Part shown: positions 7,711 to 14,743 of the stretch, one piece after another | Position numbering within the stretch: the stretch's first letter is position 1 | Layout of the letters: the number at the start of each line of letters is the position of its first letter | Assembly (NCBI GenBank): GCA_035307785.1 | Contig: DATGHS010000498.1 | Coordinates: 1 to 14,743, forward strand | Direction: 5' to 3' | Length of the DNA stretch: 14,743 nt | DNA from: DATGHS01 sp035307785 | GTDB lineage: Bacteria; Planctomycetota; Planctomycetia; Gemmatales; Gemmataceae | Made by a program: the position numbers and the translations under genes | The notes under the pieces: model-generated | Database searches by the model: none | The model's input: only the letters and a program-made list of their open reading frames with translations | Told to the model about the DNA's origin: nothing

Positions 7711-9132
7711 CTACGACAATTCCGGTACATCGCCGCCGACGCCGCCGCGAAGCTGGTAATTGCGTTGCCGCGGCTTTTGCTCAACGACAGGTTCTTGCTC
7801 AGCCGTCTCTTCGTCCGGCGTTTCCACTTGCTCCACGGCCGCCTTGATTGACAGTGAAATTCGCCGGTTCTCCTTGTCGATGCTCAGGACCTTTACGGTG
7901 ACCTCCTGTCCTTCCGTCAAAAAGTCACGGACCCGGCGAACGCGCTGCGACGCCACCTCAGAAATGTGGACCAGCCCCTCGATGCCGGGCTCCAACTCCA
8001 CGAAGGCGCCAAACTCCATGATCCGCGTGACTTTCCCCTTGATGGTCGAGCCGGGCAGAACTCGAGTTTCCAACGTGTCCCACGGGCTGGCCAGCATCTG
8101 CTTCAGGCTCAAGCCGATCCTGCGCGCGGCCCGGTCCACGCGCATGACCTTCACTTGCACCGATTGGCCTTCCTTCACCACGTCGGCTGCATTTTCGACG
8201 CGCGACCAGCTCAATTCGGACATAGGAATGAGCCCATCGGCGCCGCCCAGGTCCACGAACACGCCGAATTTTTGAGTCGAGCGCACCACTCCGGTACGCA
8301 CCTGACCTTCAGCCAGTTCGGCCCAGAATTTCTCGCGCTGCTCTTCACGCTCGCGCTCCAGAAGCGCGCGCCGGCTGACCACAAGGTTTTTCTCTTCCGG
8401 CTTCACTTCAGTGACCACGCACCGCAAGCGCTGGTTCACGAATTGCTCCGGCTGCTCCACGCGGTAGAGGTCGATCTGGCTGATGGGCATGAAGCCGCGA
8501 ATGCCATTGACCTCGACCGATAAGCCGCCTTTGTTCGTGCCGGTTACCCGCGCTTCGACAATCAGGCCGACAGCCACCGACGACCAGTCGACCGCCTGAA
8601 CGGCGCCGAGCTTCGTGAGAAGCAGCAGTCCGTTTTCGCGGTCATAGCCTTCGATATCGACTTCCACCACTTCGCCGATAGCAGGATGCTTGCCTTCGAA
8701 TTGCGCCAGGCCGATCACGCCCTGGCTGCGGCCGCCCGGCACATCCACAAACACATCCTCGCCGTGGATGGCCACGACTTTACCCTTCTTCCGCCCCGTG
8801 TCCTGCACTTCCGGCTGGGCCTCATTCTTCTGCGGCGGAGCGCCGAGAAGCGCCTCTTCCGAAAAGCCTGAGAGAGTGGCGTTTAATTCATCCTCCAGCT
8901 CTGCGTCCAGCTCCCGCAGGTTTGGCCCACGGGTGGACAGATCCGTGAGCGGCTCGGTAATGGAGGGCGCGCGCGGCTTGCGCTCCGGGCGCGGCCCCGA
9001 GCGCTCTCGACCCCCGCGAAATGGCCTTCTCTCGCCGGGCTTGGGTTGAGCCGGCAGCGGCGTGGCCGGTGGCCGCGGATTTTCGCTTGCAGTTGGCGCT
9101 TCCATTTGTGGCTTGTTTTCGTTTTCACTCAT
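7711..9132 (-). CDS. rpsA: S1 RNA-binding domain protein (ribosomal protein S1-like), four S1 repeats
   Basis: A 473-aa protein with an ATG at 9132; AAGGAT lies 8 nt upstream (9146-9141). Residues 1-60 are Pro/Arg/Glu-rich and probably disordered. Four S1 OB-fold repeats follow at about 113-174, 187-256, 275-345 and 362-430. The last two have the strongest signatures (KFGVFVDLGGADGLIPMSELSW; EFGAFVELEPGIEGLVHISEV, each closing with RRIGLSLK or RRISLSIK). The tail is acidic and then basic, ending GGVGGDVPELS. S1 binds mRNA on the 30S subunit and helps translation start. Escherichia coli S1 has six repeats and 557 aa, so this is a shorter form; other S1-repeat RNA-binding proteins are possible, and the symbol is a best guess. 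It is first in the probable S1/unknown/kinase operon, transcribed away from the nicotinate phosphoribosyltransferase gene. Confidence 0.88.
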   Translation of the reverse strand: MSENENKPQMEAPTASENPRPPATPLPAQPKPGERRPFRGGRERSGPRPERKPRAPSITEPLTDLSTRGPNLRELDAELEDELNATLSGFSEEALLGAPPQKNEAQPEVQDTGRKKGKVVAIHGEDVFVDVPGGRSQGVIGLAQFEGKHPAIGEVVEVDIEGYDRENGLLLLTKLGAVQAVDWSSVAVGLIVEARVTGTNKGGLSVEVNGIRGFMPISQIDLYRVEQPEQFVNQRLRCVVTEVKPEEKNLVVSRRALLEREREEQREKFWAELAEGQVRTGVVRSTQKFGVFVDLGGADGLIPMSELSWSRVENAADVVKEGQSVQVKVMRVDRAARRIGLSLKQMLASPWDTLETRVLPGSTIKGKVTRIMEFGAFVELEPGIEGLVHISEVASQRVRRVRDFLTEGQEVTVKVLSIDKENRRISLSIKAAVEQVETPDEETAEQEPVVEQKPRQRNYQLRGGVGGDVPELS

Positions 9133-9385
9133 AGTGCAGTATCCTTGACCTAGTCATTCAGCTTGGTCGAATTCTCCAGGCGTATCAGATAAAACTAGCG
9201 TTCGCGGCTTGCGGGAGCAACCATTTCCAGAGCACAGTGGTGGTACACATGGACTAGTCCGACGCGGAAAGGCCGACGGGCGCCGTGCAGCGGGTGCAAT
9301 CCGGTCCGCTGGCAGACGGGCCCAGACGAGTATAAACGATGCCTCCGCAACCATACGATACTTTTGTACACTTGTCCAGGAAAAC

Positions 9386-9460
9386 CGCGCCGCGTTTCAC
9401 CCAATGCGCCGAGTTTCACGGGGTTATTCACTGTTTTCGTGAAATCTGAAACGCGGCGCG
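9386..9460. repeat. Nested inverted repeat (potential cruciform) inside the motif cluster
   Basis: A perfect 14-bp inverted pair lies at 9386-9399 (CGCGCCGCGTTTCA) and 9447-9460 (TGAAACGCGGCGCG), separated by 47 bp. A second, inner pair GTTTCACG / CGTGAAA lies at about 9413-9420 and 9438-9444. The arms coincide with the outward copies of the 15-bp motif, so the symmetry may come from paired protein-binding sites rather than from an RNA hairpin. Confidence 0.75.
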
Positions 9461-9533
9461 TGCCACCGTGGGAAAACCGCCCCAATGGCACCGCGCTGCG
9501 GCCGGAAATGGTCGAAACGTGAAACACGGCGCG
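9386..9533. repeat. Cluster of four 15-bp motif copies, consensus GTGAAACNCGGCGCG, in both orientations
   Basis: Copies: 9386-9400 (minus) GTGAAACGCGGCGCG; 9405-9419 (minus) GTGAAACTCGGCGCA; 9446-9460 (plus) CTGAAACGCGGCGCG; 9519-9533 (plus) GTGAAACACGGCGCG. Each differs from the consensus by at most one base apart from the variable seventh position. Half copies are seen at 9439-9444 (GTGAAA) and possibly at 9570-9581 (GCGCGAGTTT context). The two plus copies are part of a longer direct repeat of about 25 bp (9447-9470 and 9520-9543), both ending in CCGTGG. This could be an operator array for a regulator of pncB or of the S1-like operon, or a decayed interspersed repeat; the sequence alone does not decide. 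Confidence 0.8.
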
Positions 9534-9668
9534 CGGAGCCGTGGCAAGGCGGACACTCCAGGCCGACGGTGCGCGAGTTTGCCCGAGCAGTCTGGCTCGA
9601 ATTCCCGACATAGGTCCTGCAACTTGTACCATTACCCGGAGCACCCCTCGGTCTGCTAGGACGTATTC

Positions 9669-11033
9669 ATGAGCCCTTCCGCTTTTTCACTGGGCCTGTT
9701 CACCGACTTTTATGAACTCACCATGGCCCAGGCCTATTGGCAGGACGGCCACAACGGCCCGGCCACCTTCAGTCTGTTTTTCCGCGATTTGCCGCACGAC
9801 CGCGGCTATCTCGTGTTCGCCGGGCTATACGACGTTCTCGACTACCTACAAGAACTTCGCTTTACCGCGCCCGACATTGATTACCTGCGCTCCCTCCATC
9901 GATTTGACGTTGGCTTTTTGGATTACCTTCAGAATCTGCGCTTCACCGGCAGTGTTCGGGCCATGCGGGAAGGGACGATCGTTTTCGCCAATGAGCCGGT
10001 CATCGAAATTGCGGCCCCGCTCATCGAAGCGCAGCTCATCGAGACCATGCTTGTCAACGAAGTGAATCTGCAAACGATTCTCGCGACCAAGGCGTCGCGC
10101 GTGGTGTATGCCGCCCGCGGCCGGCAAGTGATCGACTTTGCAGCTCGGCGGGCCCATGGCATCGACGCGGCCAACAAATTCTCGCGCGCCAGCTACCTTG
10201 CCGGCTTCGACGGCACCAGCAACACGCTGGCCAGCGCGCTGTACGGCATCCCCGTATCCGGCACCATGGCGCATTCGCTGATCATGAGCTACGACAGCGA
10301 GATCAACTCGTTCCGCGTCTACGCCCGATCTTTCCCCGACTCCAGCACACTGTTGGTAGATACCTATGATACCCTTTCCGGCACGCACAAGAGTGCGGTG
10401 GTGGCCGAGGAGTTGAAGAAGCACGGTCACCGTCTGCAGGCCATCCGGCTCGACAGCGGCAATTTGCTCGAGCTTTCACGCAAAGCGCGTGCAATTCTGG
10501 ACGGAGCCGCCCTGAAGGATGTGAAGATCTTCGCTTCTGGCGGCCTCGATGAATTTCAAGTCCATGATCTGGTTTACGCGGGCGCGCCCATCGATGGCTT
10601 TGGCGTGGGCACCAAAGTCGGCGTTTCGGCTGATGCCCCGTGGACGGATAGCGTCTACAAGCTCGTCGATTATGATGGCCGGACCGTGCTCAAACTGAGC
10701 AACATGAAGGAGACCCTGCCGGGGCCGAAGCAAGTCTTCCGGCAACGGAATTCTGATGGAAGTTATGCGTACGACATCATCACGCAGGCGAATAGACTGG
10801 TGGACAAGGCCGAACCGCTGCTGCACGAGGTGATGGCCAACGGCAAGCGCCTTCTGCCCGACGAACCGCTGAATGTACTGCGTCCACGTTTCGCTCAGGA
10901 ATTTGCCTATCTGCCGGCGGGCGGCAAAGCGCTGCATTCACCAACCATGTACGAAGTGCGAACAAGCGTCGAGTTGGAACGACTACGGGAGCAAGTGGTG
11001 CAAGAGACGAAAAAGCGCGAAGTTTCGAGATGA
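9669..11033 (+). CDS. pncB: Nicotinate phosphoribosyltransferase
   Basis: A 454-aa protein from the ATG at 9669, with AGGA at 9658-9661, 7 nt upstream. It makes nicotinate mononucleotide from nicotinate and PRPP, using ATP, in the cytoplasmic Preiss-Handler route of NAD salvage. Family signatures are seen in order: LFTDFYELTMAQAYW at 10-24; FFRDLPHDRGYLVFAGL at 37-53; NEVNLQTILATKASR at 130-144; FAARRAHGIDAA at 157-168; SGTMAHSLIMSY at 197-208, whose H202 matches the phosphorylated histidine of the family; LVDTYDTL at 229-236; RLDSGNL at 260-266; FASGGLDE at 288-295; and GFGVGTKVGVS at 310-320, the phosphate-binding part. Length and motifs are complete. It stands alone, with a long upstream region holding the 15-bp motif cluster and a strong hairpin right after the stop, so it is probably transcribed by itself. 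Confidence 0.96.
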   Translation: MSPSAFSLGLFTDFYELTMAQAYWQDGHNGPATFSLFFRDLPHDRGYLVFAGLYDVLDYLQELRFTAPDIDYLRSLHRFDVGFLDYLQNLRFTGSVRAMREGTIVFANEPVIEIAAPLIEAQLIETMLVNEVNLQTILATKASRVVYAARGRQVIDFAARRAHGIDAANKFSRASYLAGFDGTSNTLASALYGIPVSGTMAHSLIMSYDSEINSFRVYARSFPDSSTLLVDTYDTLSGTHKSAVVAEELKKHGHRLQAIRLDSGNLLELSRKARAILDGAALKDVKIFASGGLDEFQVHDLVYAGAPIDGFGVGTKVGVSADAPWTDSVYKLVDYDGRTVLKLSNMKETLPGPKQVFRQRNSDGSYAYDIITQANRLVDKAEPLLHEVMANGKRLLPDEPLNVLRPRFAQEFAYLPAGGKALHSPTMYEVRTSVELERLREQVVQETKKREVSR

Positions 11034-11049
11034 CCGTTTAGTCTCGGCG

Positions 11050-11091
11050 CCCGCAGCGCAAGCAACTGCCGTCCCTTGCTAGCGCTGCGGG
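11050..11091 (+). terminator. Strong hairpin after pncB
   Basis: A perfect 10-bp stem (CCCGCAGCGC, 11050-11059, with GCGCTGCGGG, 11082-11091) continues after one A/A mismatch into a 5-bp stem (AGCAA / TTGCT) with a 10-nt loop. It lies 17 bp after the pncB stop. No T tract follows, so it may be a factor-dependent or pause-type terminator, or a 3'-end stabiliser. Confidence 0.6.
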
Positions 11092-11201
11092 TTCCATGAT
11101 TCATTCCTTGTGAAGTCTCGATGAATCTCCGTGCGACCGCGAGACACTCAACCGGCAAACCGCTAGAACATCGCGGTTCCCATTCGATTCGTTCCCGTTG
11201 C

Positions 11202-11206
11202 GAGGA
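11202..11206 (+). promoter_or_regulatory. Ribosome binding site that fixes the start at GTG 11214
   Basis: GAGGA at 11202-11206 lies 7 nt upstream of an in-frame GTG at 11214. The protein then begins directly with a signal peptide. The longer frame from the ATG at 11121 has no such site and would put 31 polar, Arg-rich residues in front of the signal peptide. Confidence 0.7.
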
Positions 11207-11213
11207 TCATGCC

Positions 11214-13739
11214 GTGTTGCGCCATGCCGCGTTCTGCTTGACCTGCGTTGCCGTTTTCTCGATGCCTTTGTTGGCCCAAGAGAAACCGCGCTTCCCGGGA
11301 CCAACCGAAAAGGGCTTTCTGCTGCCCAATGGCTGGCACATCACGCCGATCGGCCAACAGGTGGATACCTCGGATTTGCCGCTGAATATTCTCCCTTTGG
11401 CCGATGGCAAACATGTATTGGTCGCTTGCGACGGTTTCAACCGGCATGAATTGCTGGTCATCGATCTGGCCGAGCACAAGGCGGTGGATCGGCAATCGGT
11501 GTTCCAGAGTTGGTTCGGTCTGGCGGCTTCGAAGGACCAGGACCGCGTCTGGTGGGCGGGCGGCGGCGCCGGCTACTTGCACACCTACAACTTGAAAGAC
11601 TCCAAGCTGGACCGCACCAGCAAGGCCGACGTGAATATTGCCGATCTCAAGGTCGAGCAACTCGAGAAGTTGCCCGACATCGTTCGGAATACCAAATCGT
11701 TCAAGAGCGGCCTGTGCGCGGATGGCGAACGGAATCTCCTGTATTCGCTCGATATCAACGACGGCTCCATCGCCGCCATTTCAATTGCCGATGGCAAGAC
11801 GAAGGTCGGCAAGATCGGCGGCCGGCCGTACGACGTGGTCGTCGGCAAGGGCGGCCATATGCTTTATGTCTCCGATTGGATTGGCCGCCAAGTATTGGCA
11901 ATCGATCCGGCCGAATTGCGCGTGGTGTACAAGATTCCGGTCGGCGAGCATCCGAATCAGCTTCTTCGTCATCCCAAGGACGATCGTCTCTTCGTGGCGT
12001 GCGCTTCCAGCAACCACGTGGCCGTGATCGACACCAAGCGTGGCATCGTCACGGAGACGATCAATACCGCCCTATTCCCCCAGGCCCCCGAAGGCAGTAC
12101 GCCCGATGCACTGGCCGTCAGCCCCGACGGCGAAACGCTCTACGTCGCCAATGCCGACAACAACTGCGTGGCGGTGATCGATGTGGAACATGCCGGCCGC
12201 AGCCAGGTAAAAGGCTTCATCCCCACTGGTTGGTATCCCACCGCCCTGGCCGTTAGCACCGATGGCAAGAACCTGCTCATCGGTGTGGGCAAGGGTAATC
12301 AGACCAGGCCGAACCCGCTTTATTCCAAGGAGCAATTGGCGAAAAAGGCCAAAGATGAGATCGAAGGTCTGGCCCGGCGCATTCTACCATATCCCTACAT
12401 CGGCACCACCCTTTCCGGCGCGCTTAGCATTGTGCCGCTACCCGACGAAAAGCAACTCAAGGAATACACGGCCCAGGTCTATCGCAACTGCCCCTATTCC
12501 GACGACCTTTTGACCACGGCGCCCTATCCGGAAAAGACGGCGATCCCGACGAAAGTCGGTGATCCGTCGCCCATCAAATACGTCATCTACATCATTAAGG
12601 AAAACCGCACTTACGATCAGGTATTCGGCGATATTAAGAAAGGCAATGGCGACCCGGCGCTGGTCATGTTTGGCGAAAGCGTCACGCCCAACCACCACAA
12701 GCTGGCCAAGGAGTTCGTTCTGCTCGACAACTTATATTGCAACGGGCAAGTTTCACGCGACGGCCACCCGTGGAGCACGATGGCCTACCACACCGATTAC
12801 ATTGCCCGGGATTGGACGCTGACCTATTCCAAGCGCCGCGGCGTGCAAGACGACGGCGATGAGGATGCTGGCAACCTGTCGAACGCACCTTCGGGCTATT
12901 TGTGGGACGCCTGCGCTCGGGCGGGTCTTGGCTACCGCAGCTACGGCGAATATGGCAAGCGCGTGAGCGACGGTAAAGGCGGCTACAAGATGGAAAGCCG
13001 GGTGCCGGGCCTCATCGGCCACATGTGCCTGCAGTACGGCATTCCGAAGGCAAAGGGTGCTCGGCCACGCGACACCGACAATGTCGACATCTTCCTGAAC
13101 GAATACCACGAATTCGAGAAGAATGGAACTATGCCCCGGTTCATCGTCATGAGCCTGGGCGAGGATCACACCGATGGAACTAAGTCCGGTTCCTTCACTC
13201 CGCAAGCCTGTGTGGCCAGCAACGACTTGGCCCTAGGCCGACTCATAGAAACCGTGAGCAAAGCGAAGTTGTGGAAAGAGACGGCAATCTTCGTGATCGA
13301 AGACGATGCCCAGAACGGCCCCGACCATGTGGATGCGCACCGCACCGTGGGCCTCGTCATTTCGCCATACACGAAGCGCAAGTTCGTGGACTCCACGCAA
13401 TACGCCACGGTGAGCATGATTCGCACGATGGAATTGATCCTCGGCCTGCCGCCGTTAAGCCAGTACGATGCCGCCGCCCGGCCGATGTTCAACAGCTTCA
13501 CCGATAAGGCGGACCCAACGCCATATTCCTGCGTGCCGGCGAAGATCGCTCTCGATACGCGGAATACCAAGCTCGCCTACGGTGCCGACCGCTCGAACAA
13601 GATGGATTTCAGCGAATATGACCGGGTGGATGATTTCGAGCTGAACGAAATCCTCTGGCGCGCGGTGAAAGGCGCCGACGCGCCATTGCCGCCAGCGGTG
13701 CGGCGAGCGATTGCGTTCCGCTCGCAGACAGCGAAGTAA
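11214..13739 (+). CDS. Secreted bifunctional YncE-type beta-propeller / phosphoesterase (alkaline phosphatase-like) protein
   Basis: An 841-aa protein from the GTG at 11214 (an ATG at 11121 would give 872 aa; see the ribosome binding site). The signal peptide is MLRHAAFCLTCVAVFSMPLLA, probably cut before QEKP, so the protein is exported. Residues about 45-405 form a YVTN-type propeller, with blades such as LYVSDWIGRQVLAID, LFVACASSNHVAVID and LYVANADNNCVAVID, each followed by a PxxLAVSPDG-like turn. Residues about 455-750 match the phosphoesterase family related to phospholipase C and acid phosphatase: YVIYIIKENRTYDQVFGD near 457-474, LLDNLYCNGQVSRDGHPW near 503-520, LGEDHTDG near 648-655, and EDDAQNGPDHVDAHRT at 696-710, with several His and Asp residues suited to metal binding. 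It probably hydrolyses a phosphoester outside the cytoplasm; the substrate is unknown. No partner is adjacent except the sigma factor gene downstream. Confidence 0.9.
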   Translation: MLRHAAFCLTCVAVFSMPLLAQEKPRFPGPTEKGFLLPNGWHITPIGQQVDTSDLPLNILPLADGKHVLVACDGFNRHELLVIDLAEHKAVDRQSVFQSWFGLAASKDQDRVWWAGGGAGYLHTYNLKDSKLDRTSKADVNIADLKVEQLEKLPDIVRNTKSFKSGLCADGERNLLYSLDINDGSIAAISIADGKTKVGKIGGRPYDVVVGKGGHMLYVSDWIGRQVLAIDPAELRVVYKIPVGEHPNQLLRHPKDDRLFVACASSNHVAVIDTKRGIVTETINTALFPQAPEGSTPDALAVSPDGETLYVANADNNCVAVIDVEHAGRSQVKGFIPTGWYPTALAVSTDGKNLLIGVGKGNQTRPNPLYSKEQLAKKAKDEIEGLARRILPYPYIGTTLSGALSIVPLPDEKQLKEYTAQVYRNCPYSDDLLTTAPYPEKTAIPTKVGDPSPIKYVIYIIKENRTYDQVFGDIKKGNGDPALVMFGESVTPNHHKLAKEFVLLDNLYCNGQVSRDGHPWSTMAYHTDYIARDWTLTYSKRRGVQDDGDEDAGNLSNAPSGYLWDACARAGLGYRSYGEYGKRVSDGKGGYKMESRVPGLIGHMCLQYGIPKAKGARPRDTDNVDIFLNEYHEFEKNGTMPRFIVMSLGEDHTDGTKSGSFTPQACVASNDLALGRLIETVSKAKLWKETAIFVIEDDAQNGPDHVDAHRTVGLVISPYTKRKFVDSTQYATVSMIRTMELILGLPPLSQYDAAARPMFNSFTDKADPTPYSCVPAKIALDTRNTKLAYGADRSNKMDFSEYDRVDDFELNEILWRAVKGADAPLPPAVRRAIAFRSQTAK

Positions 13740-13802
13740 ATTGCAAGCAAAAACTGCGCAGAACACTTTGTCGAGCAAGTCGCTTGGCATATCATCAAGT
13801 TT

Positions 13803-13833
13803 CGGGACCACCGGCGAAGTGATGGTGGTCCCG
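13803..13833 (+). terminator. Hairpin between the phosphoesterase and sigma factor genes
   Basis: A perfect 10-bp stem, CGGGACCACC (13803-13812) with GGTGGTCCCG (13824-13833), has an 11-nt loop and starts 63 bp after the stop. It lacks a T tract. It may end the upstream transcript, or lie in the leader of the sigma factor gene, whose ATG is 34 bp downstream. Confidence 0.5.
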
Positions 13834-13867
13834 TACACGTCCTTGTCGAAAACGAACGGGGGCTTCC

Positions 13868-14470
13868 ATGCCGGAAGAAGCGGTAAACACGGTGCAGCTG
13901 AACGATTGGGTGGACCGGATGCAGGCAGGCGACCTGGCTGCTCGCGATGAATTGTTGCGCCGGACGTACGCGCGCCTGGAGCGACTGGCGCGGAAAATGC
14001 TTCAGCGCTACCCAACGGTGCAGTCGTTTGCCGAGACGGGGGACGTCCTACAGAATTCTTTGCTTCGGCTGCTGCGAGCATTGCAAGAAGTGCGTCCACA
14101 TTCGACCCGCGAGTTTTTCGGGCTGGCCGCCGAACAAATGCGGCGGGAGTTGCTGGACCTGGCCCGGCATTACACGAGCGGCAAGCGCGGCGGTGTTTGC
14201 AAGCCGCTGGCCGCTGCTAACTCTGACTCATCCATGCAGCTAGATCCTGCCGAAGCCCGCGAGCCGGATGACCTGGAACGCTGGTGCGCGTTTCACGAAG
14301 TAGTGGAACAATTGCCGGCCGAGGAACGGGAAGTAGTGGGGCTGATTTATTACCATGGTTGGAGCCAAGCTGAGGTGGCCGCGCTGTTTCAAATCACCGA
14401 CCGCACGGTCCGGCGGCGCTGGGAATCGGCATTGATGAAATTGCACGGCGCAATGAAAGGCCTGGAGTAA
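13868..14470 (+). CDS. ECF-type RNA polymerase sigma factor
   Basis: A 200-aa protein from the ATG at 13868, with a G-rich ribosome binding site (GGGGG, ending about 5 nt upstream). Region 2 spans about 24-101: DELLRRTYARLERLARKML, then ETGDVLQNSLLRLLRAL with the core-binding and -10-reading helices, and FFGLAAEQMRRELLDLAR. A linker of about 35 residues follows. Region 4 (about 142-198) has LPAEEREVVGLIYYHGWSQAEVAALF and the recognition helix ITDRTVRRRWESALMKL. There is no region 1 or 3, so it is an extracytoplasmic-function sigma factor of the ECF-like class (PF07638 type) numerous in planctomycetes. No anti-sigma factor is next to it in the window, so its trigger is unknown. A family kinase with WD repeats often follows such genes, but none is visible before the end of the window. 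Confidence 0.93.
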   Translation: MPEEAVNTVQLNDWVDRMQAGDLAARDELLRRTYARLERLARKMLQRYPTVQSFAETGDVLQNSLLRLLRALQEVRPHSTREFFGLAAEQMRRELLDLARHYTSGKRGGVCKPLAAANSDSSMQLDPAEAREPDDLERWCAFHEVVEQLPAEEREVVGLIYYHGWSQAEVAALFQITDRTVRRRWESALMKLHGAMKGLE

Positions 14471-14516
14471 GGCCAGATTCCGGCGCCGAGGAACCTGAAG
14501 TCAGCTTCGAAATGCG

Positions 14517-14554
14517 AACAGGCCGGAACCCACCGTTGGGATTCCCAGCCTGTT
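14517..14554. terminator. Bidirectional terminator between convergent genes
   Basis: AACAGGC at 14517-14523 pairs with GCCTGTT at 14548-14554, and the stem continues with GGAA / TTCC and CC / GG steps interrupted by one bulge and two mismatches. On the plus strand it is followed by TTGTT. It lies 46 bp after the sigma factor stop and 19 bp after the stop of the facing small frame, as expected for a shared terminator. Confidence 0.7.
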
Positions 14555-14573
14555 TGTTCACCATGCTTACCGA

Positions 14574-14735
14574 TCAAGAATCGACGAAGACCGCCGGATC
14601 GTCGGCAATCTGCTCCCAATCGCTGACCGGAGATTGTTGAAGAATGCCCACCACGATTGTGTGATGCTTGTATTCCAGGGGCGGGCGGCTACTCTGACGT
14701 TCAACCCAGCGAATTGATTTCAAGGAATCCTGCAT
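14574..14735 (-). CDS. Short hypothetical protein at the right edge, possibly 5' truncated
   Basis: From the ATG at 14735 the frame codes for 53 aa (MQDSLKSIRWVERQSSRPPL..., ending FVDS) and stops at 14574. The frame stays open to the window edge, so the real start could lie beyond it. It has no signal peptide or membrane segment; the sequence TIVVGILQQSPVSDWEQIAD looks like normal protein and not a shadow frame. A shared terminator lies just beyond its stop. No family is recognised and nothing about function can be said. Confidence 0.5.
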   Translation of the reverse strand: MQDSLKSIRWVERQSSRPPLEYKHHTIVVGILQQSPVSDWEQIADDPAVFVDS

Positions 14736-14743
14736 GCTACTTC

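Larger units (their letters stand above)
9133..9668. other. Divergent 536-bp intergenic region between the S1-like operon and pncB
   Basis: No convincing gene lies here. The part nearest the S1-like gene (9133-9380) has no clear repeat; a minus-strand TATACT near 9330 could be a -10 element, but no matching -35 is seen. The middle (9386-9533) holds the motif cluster described separately. Short direct repeats flank it: GGAAAACCGC occurs at 9379-9388 (reading GGAAAACCGC) and again at 9471-9480. The region must contain promoters for both directions, and its length is unusual compared with the compact spacing elsewhere in the window. Confidence 0.7.

Noticed and set aside
9220..9310. Possible tRNA: an AGTGGTGGTACAC stretch like a D-loop and a GGGTGCAATCC stretch like a T-arm
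   Set aside because: No consistent 7-bp acceptor stem or anticodon arm can be built at the right distances; likely chance.
9386..9533. The 15-bp motif copies as a CRISPR array
   Set aside because: The copies are short, in both orientations and irregularly spaced (19 to 73 bp), with no cas genes nearby.
9195..9644. A 149-aa minus-strand open frame across the intergenic region
   Set aside because: It runs through the inverted repeats and motif cluster, has Arg/Pro/Ser-rich low-information sequence, and overlaps where divergent promoters are expected.
14389..14619. A 76-aa minus-strand open frame
   Set aside because: It runs antisense into the sigma factor gene and through the terminator hairpin; the 53-aa frame ending at 14574 has more protein-like sequence.

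Overview
The window reads as chromosomal DNA from a planctomycete, most likely Pirellulales or a relative. The evidence is the gene set: a DUF1559 pseudopilin-like protein ending in an H-X9-DG motif, a very large membrane Ser/Thr kinase with RDD segments, a YncE-type propeller fused to a phosphoesterase, and an ECF sigma factor of the compact planctomycete type. The DNA is moderately GC-rich. I see no transposase, integrase, CRISPR array, rRNA or convincing tRNA, so it looks like host chromosome rather than an island.

Layout. (1) Positions 3-2489 (+) hold the 3' part of a large FAD/Fe-S dehydrogenase of the D-2-hydroxyacid / D-lactate / 2-hydroxyglutarate (YdiJ-like) class; its N-terminus lies outside the window. 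Four tandem copies of a 7-bp unit sit in frame in its linker. (2) A minus-strand pair (3922 to 2496) encodes a small lipoprotein and then a DUF1559 protein. It converges on gene 1 with only 6 bp between the stop codons. (3) A minus-strand cluster (9132 to 4047) runs ribosomal-protein-S1-like RNA-binding protein, then an unrecognised 134-aa protein, then a 1069-aa kinase. Gaps are 23 and 26 bp, so it is probably one operon. (4) A 536-bp divergent intergenic region (9133-9668) carries four copies, in both orientations, of a 15-bp motif, GTGAAACNCGGCGCG. (5) On the plus strand follow nicotinate phosphoribosyltransferase (9669-11033), a secreted propeller/phosphoesterase protein (best start GTG at 11214), and an ECF sigma factor (13868-14470). 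Strong hairpins follow each of these three. (6) A short minus-strand reading frame occupies the right edge.

How the genes fit together. The window mixes central metabolism (hydroxyacid oxidation, NAD salvage), translation (S1-like protein), signalling (kinase, sigma factor) and cell-surface functions (DUF1559, lipoprotein, secreted phosphoesterase). The least ordinary items are the kinase, whose architecture is kinase-RDD-degenerate kinase-RDD with an extracytoplasmic helical loop; its apparent co-transcription with an S1-like gene and an unknown small gene; and the motif cluster between that operon and the NAD-salvage gene. I did not find a defence system or other clearly new multi-gene system. 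The S1/unknown/kinase operon is the best candidate for something not yet described.
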